Source of the DNA: Stratiolaelaps scimitus
Taxonomy: Eukaryota > Arthropoda > Arachnida > Mesostigmata > Laelapidae
Assembly (NCBI GenBank): GCA_019614645.1
Contig: JABWDB010000011.1
Coordinates: forward strand, 5,505,501-5,569,500
Reading direction: 5' to 3'
DNA length: 64,000 bases
Made by a program: the position numbers and the translations under genes. Below the pieces are notes generated by a model. It saw only the letters and a program-made list of their open reading frames with translations. It made no database searches and was not told where the DNA came from. This document shows, piece after piece, positions 38,348-49,497 of the stretch. Every line of letters begins with the position of its first letter. Position 1 is the first letter of the stretch.

Positions 38348-40002
38348 CCGGGGTAGTGTGCCACTGTTCATGGCACGGCGATGACTTCGGACTATTGCAT
38401 CGTTCATCCCCTCGCCACCTCGTCTTCGTTGTCCGATCTACTTCTGCTGGAACTTCTGCAAGCAGATGAGTCTGCAGTGAGCGGCGCCGCAGACGCACGA
38501 CACGGCACCCGAGCGCGCTACATCGAGCCAAAGCAAACGAACGAACCAAGTAGCTATTAATGATAACCTCTTCGCTAGGCGACGTGGAACCGGCGCACGG
38601 CTGGGCTCGGCTCGTCGTCACCAAAATGCCCACATGCTCTAATCTGAGCCAGCGACCTGTGAGCGGTTGTCGGTGGCTGCCGGCAGCCCTTGTGGCACCG
38701 CTTCTGTGTGGCACACTTAACCTTAGCGAAGTAGAAACTCGGGCTTCGCGCGCTGTCGATCATTTTGCGGGCGTCCACTTGCATATGAGACACTGGCAGA
38801 GAACAATGCTTTGTGGGAGAGGCAATCCTATTTGGTAACAGGTATTGTACATCAATGACAAGATGGACAGCTACGTCGACATGTGCAGCATCTGCGACAA
38901 GATGTGCCCATAATGAAAAATGTAACTACTGCTAGCGCTGAGAATGCAAACGTTTCACGATGTGATAACGAGTTTATGCCGTCGGCAATTTTAAATTTCG
39001 GGGACGGATTCGGTCAGCTTTTTCGACCAACTCTCATTGCAGGTAGTATATCATATGTACGAACGAATGCCTGGCTGGGGAGTCAGCCTGGAAGGCTCAC
39101 TTAGCTAGCATTTAATAGCCGAGATATGCCGGGAGCAGTGGTTTCGGGTGGACGTTAAATGTCACCTGTGGTTCACCCGTTTCGAAAACTTCCTAGGCAG
39201 GTATCACACAGATAATAAGTACAGTTGTCCTCATCACATTGTGTCCGAATCGAAACCAACACATCGATGGAACAGCCACTCATCATCGCACCCTCTAGAG
39301 CGGCAAGTGTCTGTCAGATTGCACGTGTCTACCACGTCTCTGGTCATGTGTCAGAACGGCGGCAGAACAATGTAGATTTTCTACTCGCCGAACGAGCCGG
39401 CAAACACGCCGTGCCAACATATGTTTTTCAGGAACACATCTTGTTCATGTACCTTCCATCGAACGCGGTCGCCGCCGCCGTCCGCGTCGCCGACGTCCTC
39501 ATATACGCTCACTCACAAGATCAGAAAAAAATGCTGGCCCATTTTAACGACGCCCCCAGGCGTACTACGGCTCGCGCCACCATGATGAGACGCGGCGCTC
39601 CGCGAAAAACACCACGACTCGGCTTGTAAACAGGCGGCTAACACTGTGGCAGGGCTTCGTCGTGAGTTCTCCCTGTATCTCAGCGCTGAGTCGCTTTGTT
39701 AGTCTGCGTGTGTGTGTGTGGTCTGGCCGCTGAGTCGCGCTGACCTTCGGAGCCCTTCTCGTCCGGTTCCTGCAACCACTTTGTTCATCGACTGCTCGAC
39801 TGGCGATGGTCAGAGAAGAACAGGGAAGAGAGCCAAGATGAAGGGGGGCTACTATCGCGTACGGATAGAGCCAGTGGTATCTGTCCAATGCGATGCGAAT
39901 GGGAGCCGACCGACCCGAGCCGCTCGTTGGCGACTCTCTGGCCTAATGTCACCATGTTCTACATAGATTCGGTCGTCGGTGCACAACCCACTATCAACAG
40001 TG

Positions 40003-40023
40003 TCGTTGTTGTTGTTGTTGTTT
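40003..40023. repeat. (GTT)n array
   Basis: About seven GTT triplets. Confidence 0.88.
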
Positions 40024-40480
40024 TTCCGTGGCTGGAGAGCGCGTTTGAAAGCGCCATCATTCGCGAAACGTCGCTCGCGTGCCTTTCGAACAAATACACT
40101 ACGGGGTTCATTTGCAATTTCCCTCGCACCAGCTTCGAGAGCTTTTCATTGGGTCGCTTCTCTTCATGTACGTTACGTGTCTACACAAATGACAGCGTTT
40201 CCCAGCGTTATCGCCTACTGGAAACTGATGACATGTCATATGATTATGATGCCCGTGCAAGTGGCAGAGCTCTATATTCGTTCGCTGCTTTGGTTAGGCT
40301 CGAGTCGCTCTGCTATTTGTCAGTTCCGTACGTAGGCTGCGCCGCTCCCTACCGCAACGGCGACTAATGACTAATGTAAGTCGCCCCCTTGCCCGTCCAT
40401 TCATTGCGCAGGCGAACGCAAAAAACGCAATTACACGATGGGCCCGCTGTCTTGAGGGTCTTGTGTGCCTCCGAGGAAAT

Positions 40481-40507
40481 TATATATATATATATTTATA
40501 TATATAT
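40481..40507. repeat. (TA)n [14 protein letters not shown]
   Basis: A TA run with one TTTA variant, then (TG)n. Confidence 0.93.
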
Positions 40508-42748
40508 GTGTGTGTCTGTGAGCGTATTGTCCTCACAATTTCATTTCGGTCTTCGTTAGTCGCTGTCGCCACAGCCACCTTCAACTGTCTCGAGTGAGCG
40601 AGGTCACTTCGACTTGTTTACACATTGGGCAATTATCATTAGAATAATTATTATTATCATCATCACCACTGCATTGTACTAGCGAACCGCTCACGACCGT
40701 TGAGTTGCTAGATTGAGAGATTCGGCACTTCGGCGATTTTGCTCGATTTTCACATTTATCGCGATGGCCACAATCGTCGAGTGATCCGCATGTTCCGTTA
40801 CATTCGTATTTGTTTGACCACAATACAACGCTATCTAGGGGAAGAGGGGCACGGCGATGGCGGTGGCGATGGGGTTCTGCAAGACTGCTACAGCGATCAC
40901 CTGAGCAATGAACTTTTTTCTCCGAGCCGTGTACTAATCTCCCTAATCCGATGTAGTGTTACAAAATCGACAAACACAGCGTTTGTGTCGACCGTCGCGC
41001 GGCACGCCGTTCGTCGTTACGGTGACAGAGTGGCCGAGTTGGCAGCTGACTGATTCGCTTACCGATCATTTCGTTGTTAAGAGCAAGGACCGTCAACAAC
41101 AACCAGCAGCGTCAAAGTGAAATCGTCCGCCGGAGGAGGATTCTGGTTAATGCGAGAGGATTCTGGCCGCCCACGGCTGCGACGCGAGTCGGAGGCCTGA
41201 GGCCTTCTCGAAATCGCGTTTGTTCAACTAGCTTGGATCGTAACTCGTTTCGTGTTGTCCCGAGAACACCGTGCGTGATTGATCGATCGATCACGATCTC
41301 GCATCCGCTCAAGCGAGTGTCGCCGGTGTAATTTGATTTTCTGTAGCTGTTCGTTCCCATCGTCTCATTTGTTAAGGGAATTGGTCAGTGAGATTGATCC
41401 GCATTGCGTTGTTGTGTAAGAAGCGTCAATAACAACAACAGCAACAACAACACAAATATATGATATGATGTATCAGCATTTCGCAACTCGGCCCGACCCG
41501 AGGACGAATCCTGTTCACCGTCTCCTGCGATACGATGTTACAACTTTGTTGATGTACGCCTATACATCATACGCCTGCTAGATCCACAACAACACAATAG
41601 ATACGCGTGGACTCATTTTGCATATGCATTTCACATATATACACATATATGGTGATGAAATCCCCAATCGCGCGTGGTGACTATGTTCGCGCAACGACGC
41701 CACAAATATCATAATGATCATATCTTATTGTGTAGAACGTTGTATCGCTCAAAAAAAACGAAGAAGATCTGCGCCAAACGATGCTGCACTGTGGCTATTT
41801 TGTTTAGTATTGTTGCCGTTGTTGCTGCTGTTGTTGTTGTGTCCCCTAGACGATAAATAAATTCTGTGTGGAAAAATAATCCACCCAAATCCTGCGAAAC
41901 ACACCCACAAATCAGCTGCATGAACGCGCCAGAGATCAGCATATGCCGGGGGGGGGGAGGAAACACAAGCCAACCACAGCCAACCGCCGTAAATCGAACG
42001 AAGACCTCGAAGGAAACATCGACGGGAAACCTCTTCAACCCCCGTTGAAAAGCGCGATGCGCGGCCTGAGCCGCCGTCTGCCGCCGTTTGCGATCAGGCG
42101 CAAACGATAATGACCACGACGACGACGGCGGTGGTGGTGATTCTGATGGCGATGATGATGCTGGCGGCGGTGGCCCCGAGGCGCGTACCCGAATCGCGCG
42201 GCCCGTTCATCCGTCCATCGGCGCTGAGTCGGGCGGCGCGTGCCGAGCGCCCGAGTCGAGCAAGCCATTCGAAATTATACCGATGACACTCGGCCGTCGT
42301 CATGCGGCTCGCGGCGGCGGTGGTGGTGGCGTCGACAAGATGCCGTTCGCCGGATAGTTCACCCCTCCCCCCCCTCCCCGTCCTCCGTAGGGCCGATATT
42401 AATCCTATCGAAATGCGATGGGGAGGCGTACCTTTGGCTTGAATTCAATCGTGGCCAACGCTGACAGTCGATTGAGCGGAACAGTTATCTACAGATGTGT
42501 CCATCATCGATTCCTATGCATCTCTCCCGCGCGTTGTTCCTTTTTGTCGAGCAGCTATTCCCACTGACGATTTTTTTTTCCTCCTCCTCCTCGTTCTGGT
42601 CTCCCCTCGGTCGCCGTACGGGTTTCGATAGTTTCACTGTTGCGAGGCGCTGCCCCCTGACTTTGGCGAGTCCGCTTCGGCGGTCGAGACCCGACCCCTT
42701 CAACGCCGTTGCGGCGAGCAACGGATCAGGTCATCGGCGGATAGATAG

Positions 42749-42775
42749 ATATATATATATATATATGTATATATT
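42749..42775. repeat. (TA)n [14 protein letters not shown]
   Basis: A TA run after a short GATA repeat. Confidence 0.93.
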
Positions 42776-43859
42776 TCTGCCGAGTTGCTGCTCGTTGTTA
42801 CTGGTGGTTTCGTGTTCTTGTCTGTTGTTATTGCCGCTGCTGTATGGCTCGGAGCCGATTGTCGACACCGATCCGTCGGCTGGATTCGCCTGTGGCTGCA
42901 CGGTTCATCCGAGAGAAGGCCACAGAATGAGAGAGAGAGAGAGAGAGCGAGAAAGAGGGATCTTCTGGCGAATCTTGTAGTGGAGAGATAAGCGTTGCTG
43001 CTGATCACGGGTGGTGACTATTTTCTGGGGGTGGTCAAAATGACGATACATTGTGCTGCGTTTTGCTAAACAGTTGCAAATGTTACCAATGTCAAATTAT
43101 CACATTGAACTGAAAAAATTGCTGGATGCTCCATTCATCTCTCGCAAATGCCGAAGTGGCTCGACGCGTCCTACGCTCGGAGGATTCAACGCTCCGCTGT
43201 CAAATTCAATGTCTACTCGGCGGCTTCTTCTTCGGTGTAGGCAGCTCGATGAAAACTTGTCGAGATAAGCCGCAATGTCGCCGATCCCCGTATGTAGCAG
43301 GATAATATTGTTTGTTACATCAAATCCAGCAAGTTGAAGGCGATTCAATTGATTTTCTGATAAATACAGAATGTAGTGTTTCCCCTAACGACTAGGCCGT
43401 TGCTATATGTTTTCATAATAATAATAATAATAATACTTGTTTATTAGCATGGCCAACTATTTCATATCTGTCTTCCCTGGAAGAAAATAACAGCGCACGG
43501 TGTTCACTAGAATAGACGCAAACTCGACCCACTCTGGCTAAGTCTGGGCAACCTTAAAATTGCTATAAGTATATTGTATTACAACAAAACAACAAACGTT
43601 CATTTTACACACGGGGCGGACGATGTGCCGGCTCCAGCAACAGCCTCAATCGTTGAGCGAATTCGAGCATCTTTCGACGAGCGCGTCCAGCCTATCTATG
43701 ATATCCTCCCAGCTATCCACGGATAGAGTATAGTGATCACTGCCCCTATACACGCGCCCACCGTGCTGAACCCTTGGTCCTCTGGTTCTCTGTTCATAAA
43801 ATAGAGACAAACCGCCCTACGCCCGCGACACGACCTGACCACTCTTCGCCGAAAAAGGC

Positions 43860-43863
<4 letters not shown>

Positions 43864-43892
<29 letters not shown>
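43864..43892. repeat. (TA)14 [14 protein letters not shown]
   Basis: An uninterrupted TA run. Confidence 0.96.
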
Positions 43893-43894
<2 letters not shown>

Positions 43895-44790
43895 AGACGT
43901 CGTCTCTGCGACATCGACATATGATACGCACACACACTAATCCATAGTGCCGATTCGAACTGTCCCTAACGAACGCTGCTCGTCTAGCTGGCTTGGCCTG
44001 AGTCCAGCGTATCGCGACCAGTGAATTGCTTGCTTACCCGCTCGCTTCGGCCGGCTACCGGTGGCCGAGACCGGCCGGTTGGCTCATCGGTCGCAGGTAG
44101 AGATGCGCGGCTATCGGCCGTAGCGATGTCCAGCGGCGATACCGGCAACAATCAACGATCAACGCCCGCTGTTTCCCCATGTTAATGGTGTCATCGTCTG
44201 CCATCTACCTCCGCGCACACTCAAGCTCACTTAGAGCTATCCCACCAGCCACACATTACATACATCGTATATATATCCACCAAACTCCTACCATCATGGC
44301 CCTGCTGTGTCCTGCCTCCACGGATCCGATCTGGTTCGCCGGCTTGGCGAGCTGTCGCGCCGGACGCGAAGTTCGCCGAAGACGTCCAATGGATGTCGCC
44401 GACGACGGCGGCGGCGGCTGCGGCGGAGCCACCACCATCAGTAGCAGCAGCAGCAGCGTCCAATGTCGTATCGACGCCAGTAATTAATATTGATACAGAG
44501 TGACGTACACAGGCGGCCGACACAGAAAAAAAAAAGGACAGAAGAAGCACAAATATTATCATTATATATATTATATGACAGCGGCGATGATTATTGTTAT
44601 TAATTATAATCATTGGCATGGCGACGGCCGCGCGGCGGTCAGCGGCGTGGTGCCAATGGTAATGTTAGTGTCGGTTGTCAACGCCGACTTCGCTCACAGC
44701 GATTATACCAGGATCTGCACAAGATACAATGGCAGAGTGCATTCGTTGCCGGGACTGGCAACAGTTAGTCGGACGCTGTGTGTTCGATAG

Positions 44791-44862
44791 ATGTTCATCG
44801 ACGTCTCGAAGGCGTTTGATAGCCGCGTTGCCACGCGGGCCCGCAAACCACAAAGTACATAG
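44791..44862 (+). pseudogene. Possible remnant of a non-LTR reverse transcriptase
   Basis: A 23-codon open stretch begins MFIDVSKAFDS. The pattern [FL]-x-D-x-S-K-A-F-D is motif A of non-LTR (LINE) reverse transcriptases and contains one of the catalytic aspartates. The frame is closed by TAG just upstream and again at 44860, and I see neither the upstream Q-x-GFR region nor a downstream YADD box nearby. It is therefore at most a short decayed fragment on the + strand within the plexin intron. A chance match cannot be excluded. Confidence 0.3.
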
Positions 44863-45475
44863 GCATGGTCACTAGAAGATGCTGTTCGTGCGTATGATTA
44901 CTGTAATCACACATAAACAAACGGGTGCACACATAAACACACACACACACACAGCGTGTGTGTGTTGAAGTGTGCACGGAAGTGTGACGATTGAAATTTA
45001 ATAACCACTATATATGTTCGTACATGCAATTAATTGAGGCAATTATATACGTTATTAGTAGTAATATTGCAGCTGCTGCTGCTGCTGTTGCTGTCAGCAC
45101 TAATCCTCCGTAGCAAAGAATATGATAGTCACTTTAGTAACCCATAGTAGGTATAGCTGTGTAATACTAAATATCAGCTTAATGATGACAAAGAAGAAAA
45201 AGATGACAGTGTGCATACGAGCTCCCTCTTCTGCTAACCGCTCTCTGTCAGGGTGACGATGCGACTACCTTTGGTGACATCGACTCATAAGCCACCCTGT
45301 CATCGAATATGCTACCTATAGAAGACTTCATTATGGTAGTAATGACTATTAGTAATGATAATTCATTACGATTAATTAGTAGATTATTAGATAGTACACG
45401 TGCTGGTCGGTTCGTTACGCTCGCTCGCTTGAAGGGAGCATGCGGATAGAGGGGGACAAGGGGAAGGGACCGCAT

Positions 45476-45500
45476 AATAATAATAATAATAATAATAATG
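45476..45500. repeat. (AAT)8 array just upstream of a plexin exon
   Basis: AAT triplets end about 23 bases before the exon at 45524, immediately 5' of its T-rich splice tract. Length change here would shift the branch-point region. Confidence 0.92.
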
Positions 45501-45523
45501 CTTTTTTGTTTATTTGCTTGCAG

Positions 45524-45624
45524 ATTTCGAAACTGAAAATGGCGGAGTGTGAGCGCCATGATACATGCAGCGCTTGCCTCCAGGCACGAAACCCATACTG
45601 TGGCTGGTGTTCCCTCGAAAAACG
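45524..45624 (+). CDS. PlexA: Plexin A exon: first half of PSI-1 domain
   Basis: This exon has 33 full codons plus two bases (phase 0/2). The protein starts ISKLKMAEC and contains CSACLQARNPYCGWC and SLEK. The cysteine spacing C-x5-C-x2-C-x8-C-x2-C is the plexin-semaphorin-integrin (PSI) knot, and PYCGWC is its hallmark. The acceptor is excellent, a T-rich tract ending in TTGCAG. The donor is weak: CG/GTATTA. The split Arg codon (CG plus A) is completed at 47332, giving KRCAVKPAC. If the donor is not used, the frame runs on for nine codons to TAG at 45650. PSI-1 packs against the Sema propeller and orients it on the stalk. Confidence 0.93.
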
Positions 45625-45667
45625 GTATTATAGACCTCAAAAATACACCTAGTTATAATTTTAGCTA

Positions 45668-45673
45668 AATAAA
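45668..45673 (+). promoter_or_regulatory. AATAAA poly(A)-signal hexamer just inside intron
   Basis: A canonical AATAAA lies 44 bases after the exon end and 16 bases after the first in-frame stop (TAG at 45650-45652). No clear GT-rich downstream element follows. It could allow intronic polyadenylation of a transcript ending after half of PSI-1, or be a chance hexamer. Confidence 0.3.
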
Positions 45674-47089
45674 CTCGCAGAAAGCAACCTCCACCGAGTC
45701 TAGCTAATAGAACGAGCCGGACGAAGTTGGCTGACGCCTTATCAGGAAGTTGGGAGTACGGGTCGACGCAGGCACACCACATGATGGTGGCTATGCTGGC
45801 GACACTCCGACTGTCAGAGGTCGCGTATATCCAGGCACGTTCCATATCTTCCTACTTTAAACAGGTCACTCGCTGCCAAGCACTGAAAGCTTTCCATATA
45901 ACAGCCTTCCACAACGATAGCAAGAGAAATAGCTGCGACCGCCTCTACCTGACGACTACCTCTCGACGTTGTCGTCAACGAATAACAGGCATCACGCTAC
46001 GCGTCCAGGGTGTGGACATCTTTGTGGTACTGGTGGTGACGTCTGCGGTGGCGGCCTAGACCGTCACGGGACCCTGCGTGGTGTCTATATACGCTAGATG
46101 CATGTTGAGGGAGTACCCCCCGCCCCTGGCTTCCTGCCTTCCGAGCGACTGACCTTCCATCGCCTACGTCGAAGACGAGCCACCGCTTGTTCGTTCAGCA
46201 GCTCAAGAGTCCGCGGGCACCACCCTAAAGTTTAGCCGCACGGCGGGGACAGCTCTCATGGGGTTAGCGCGGGCGAGGTGTCCCGCCTGGAGGCGAACTC
46301 GGCGAGCAGCACACTCTTGGGAGCGCCTTAGGGGGATGTTTACGGGGCGGAGCAGGAGGAGAAAGTCGACAACTATGCAGATAGGCAAGTAGCCGGCTAC
46401 CCGTCGACGAAGCCAGGAAGCCAGAGAGGGGACAGTCAGCCAGGGAAATTAACCCTTCACAAAGTGTCATGGGTCGAGCTGAGGCCCGGGCTCGTGTGGC
46501 CTAATTCGCCTTGCAGAAACAGCCATCGACGGCCGGCCACACAGAAGGACCTTGCGAGCACCGAGCGCTTGAGCTGCCCCCTGAGCACTCCCGACCGCGA
46601 CTGCATCTGTTCTCGGCCGTTACGCTGGACACTGGAACGCACCATTCTTCACGACCAACGCTGCGTGCTCCAGGCATCACAACAACAATGGCCACAATAA
46701 CAACAAACAACAATATCCTCACCCAGAAAGTCTGCCACAGGGTCGTTCGTAGTGGAGCACTCGGCAACGCTCAGCTGGCGATCTGAACACTCATAGAGTC
46801 ACAGTCCTTTGGGCGTCTGCGTACGAAGGCTAGTTAAGTCTTTGCGGACTGGCGACCCCCGTTATATGGGTGGAATTGGCTGGAGGGAGCGACGGTTGTT
46901 ATGATCCGTTCTCAGCGTGTGTGGGTGTTGAGGAAACTCTGCGGGCTTCAAAGGCGAATTGTGACGGCGAACAGAGGGGAGAAACACAAATCGGTCCGGC
47001 TCCTTCGCGGTGGAGTCGACGCTGCGAATTTTCGACATAGGGAGGACTGCTTATGCTCACTAACAGTGACAGCTACAAAATATAGGCTC

Positions 47090-47113
47090 TATATATATAT
47101 ATATATATATATA
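47090..47113. repeat. (TA)12 [14 protein letters not shown]
   Basis: An uninterrupted TA run about 220 bases upstream of the plexin exon at 47332. Confidence 0.95.
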
Positions 47114-47331
47114 CAATAGGGACTCTTGCGTGTACAATTTCTCTCACTTCAAATTCTTGTAGATTACTTCCTGTTGCAATCTTCCTAACACGAAGCCGTC
47201 TCGTTCGTGTTCTCAGACCTGAGACCTGACGCAACAGTCGTTATGTGCTGATTATATCGCGTCGTTCACAAACAACTCGTACCCGCTAACCGTTATATGT
47301 TCACACGCCGAAATGGTTGCTTGCATTGCAG

Positions 47332-47845
47332 ATGCGCGGTAAAGCCGGCGTGCCACAACTCCACAGAGGACGACCGCCTCTACGCTACTCGATGGCTTTC
47401 ACTGGACTCGCAGCAGTGCATTGACTTCCAGTGGATCCGACCCGAGCAGCTGGCGGTCGCCGCCCAGTCATCCATTGAGATCTCTATCAACCAGCTCCCG
47501 AAGCTGCCGAAGGGCGCCCGGTACATCTGCGTATTCGGCACAGTGAAGCAGGTGCCGATCAATGCCCGCGAGACGCCCAGCGGGCTGATGTGCGCCGCCC
47601 CCCCGGTTCACGAGCGCCCACGAGTTCCCTTGGGCGTCGATTCCGTGGACACCCTGCTGGCGATCCGCTCGTCCGAGACCAACAAGGACTTCCTGCAGCG
47701 ACCCTTCACGTTCTACGATTGCTCGGCGCACAAGACGTGCGCCTCGTGCGTTACGTCCAAGTTCTCCTGCAACTGGTGCTTCTCGGATAACAAGTGCTCA
47801 TCCGACTCGTCGTCCTGCTCGAAGACGGTCATCTTCGGCGAGAAC
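47332..47845 (+). CDS. PlexA: Plexin A exon: PSI-1 end, IPT-1, PSI-2
   Basis: One base completes the split Arg codon, then 171 codons follow (phase 2/0). Residues 1-29 (CAVKPAC to QQC) finish the PSI-1 cysteine set. Residues about 31-127 form the first IPT/TIG Ig-like domain, with the strand ARYICVFG and the later GLMCAAPP. Residues 130-166 form PSI-2, with FYDCSAHKTCASCV, CNWC and further cysteines at 155 and 162. The stretch RSSETNKDF followed by FYDCSAH parallels RS-x-ET-x-K and FYNCSAH of A-type plexins, which favours PlexA over PlexB. A potential N-glycosylation site (NST) lies at residues 9-11. The acceptor is TTGCAG/A and the donor AAC/GTAAGT is perfect. Codon third positions are strongly G/C, unlike the flanking intron. 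Confidence 0.97.
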
Positions 47846-48076
47846 GTAAGTGACTGATGCACAGATCCGGGTCATGTTTAACATGCTAAAAAATACGATT
47901 TAATTCAAATCGAGTAATAGCTATTGATCATGTAAGTTAATCAATGGTATATACTTTTGAAGTCTGGACCGTGCGGTCGTATGCCAGCACTATTGATCAC
48001 GAGCACAATTAGCGGTGTATGGATTAAGATATTATTCAATAGTATGGAACAAATCAGTAATTGAATTATAAAACCT

Positions 48077-48107
<31 letters not shown>

Positions 48108-48115
48108 GTATATAT
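48077..48115. repeat. (TA)n [14 protein letters not shown] with TG interruptions
   Basis: About 39 bases of TA with two TATG variants. Confidence 0.94.
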
Positions 48116-48336
48116 CGTGTTGAATGCAAACGCATTGCACTGCAGTCGCACATTGTTGTTCAATGCACAACGAAGCTAATGTGCTCCATTCAAATCAACG
48201 ATCTTCTGCTTACGTTTTGGCTAAGCTTTTCGTTGCCTTCCCTAAAGAAATCAGGTGAAAGCCTGTCCAGGAAGTGGTCGACCTACTTTGGACACCTTCA
48301 GGACCATGGAGAATTTAAGTAACAAAAAATCATGTG

Positions 48337-48352
48337 TATATATATATATATA
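48337..48352. repeat. Short (TA)8 tract
   Basis: An uninterrupted TA run. Confidence 0.9.
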
Positions 48353-49221
48353 TGTAAAGCTGTATTCAGAGTCGATATAGCGACCCGGAGAGTGGGGATG
48401 ACGACAGCGGAGATAGAATTGACATGTATCGACGGTACACGAGCATACATGCAGACTGACCCAGCACACGTCAGCGCTGCAGAAGAGTATTTAACGCCAC
48501 GAGAGCATCGGAAAAATGATCCTTGCTCTTCGACAAAGGGGGTCGACCAGACGGACTTGTATGGATTCAGGTGGGGTTCACAATCGGTGTCTCCCTGCGC
48601 TGCTCCCCTCGTCCCTCCCCCCCGCCCCCCCGGTCCAAGTAAAGTAATTTGAAGTCTTCGAATCTTGCCTTTTTCTCTTGGTGCTATTGGAATCTCCTGT
48701 TTCTCACACAGGGGTGTACAGGTTCACCGCTTCGTACTTAATTCAGAAGAGTACCAACATTCTTATCGCCGAGGCGTCGGCGTACATTCCGCCTTTTGAG
48801 CACCTCAGACCCGTCCACCAGGTCGACCCCACCCTTTGACTCGGTCGTGTGCGGCGTCGATCGTCGGATGTCAGTCCGGTCGATGCTAAGGGAACTGCAC
48901 GCGGCCGGCGAACGTCGATGAGGTCGAGTCGATCGCTCCAGCACCACAAGCAGCGCGCCGGCCCGATTCCAGCGACCACTAACAGCAGGGCTACTACCGT
49001 CGTACTTGCAGGAGTACTATTTACCTGCAATCTCGTAAAAAGAACCTACTTTCCTTCCGAAGCTAGCGACGACACAGAGTGTGCGGGCCGGCCTGACGGG
49101 GCGAGCAAAATCAATCGACGAACAACGAACGCTACATGACGACGGTGTCCTCTGCTACCTCAGGCTGCGCCTTGATCCTCGTGGCTCGTCATGCTTTCTT
49201 TGTGCGTCATTCCTCAGTGCC

Positions 49222-49265
49222 GGCGCCGCCGCCGTCGCCGCCGCCGCCGCCGTTGCCGCCGCCGC
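49222..49265. repeat. Imperfect GCC array
   Basis: GCC triplets with GTC and GTT variants. Confidence 0.9.
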
Positions 49266-49456
49266 CTCTCTAGGAAGAAACTCCAGGAATGGGGCTACGA
49301 AAGCTGGGCCTGAAACCTGCCTTTGCCTGGGAGGATCCATGGTCGACCTGGTCGGCCTGCCAGGACCAGCGGGGTCCGGGCCGGATACCATAGCCCGCCG
49401 TTCCTTTTCCCTTGTTCTCCTTTGTCTTTCTCGCTCTCTTGCCTTCTGCCGCTGCC

Positions 49457-49458
<2 letters not shown>

Positions 49459-49497
<39 letters not shown>
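49459..49497. repeat. (CCG)13 array
   Basis: A near-pure CCG/GCC triplet run of 39 bases. A less regular GCC array lies about 200 bases upstream (49222-49265). Frames across it read as poly-Arg, poly-Pro or poly-Ala and are not supported as genes. Confidence 0.95.

Larger units (their letters stand above)
45625..47331 (+). other. Plexin intron of 1.7 kb inside PSI-1
   Basis: This phase-2 intron begins with the non-consensus donor GTATTA and ends with TTGCATTGCAG. It carries an in-frame TAG at 45650-45652, an AATAAA at 45668-45673 and a (TA)n array near 47.1 kb. Open stretches around 46.2-46.8 kb on both strands have no recognisable domain. The intron is required by the protein match: the PSI-1 cysteines are shared between the flanking exons. 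Confidence 0.9.

Noticed and set aside
38842..38913. Short Cys-containing open stretch after CAG (VLYINDKMDSYV, CSICDKMC)
   Set aside because: The cysteine spacing does not fit a PSI repeat, the frame ends in TAA with no donor, and no plexin segment is missing at this point.
41019..41049. tRNA A-box-like GTGGCCGAGTTGGC, suggesting a Ser or Leu tRNA
   Set aside because: No B-box, T-arm or matching acceptor stem follows within 120 bases.
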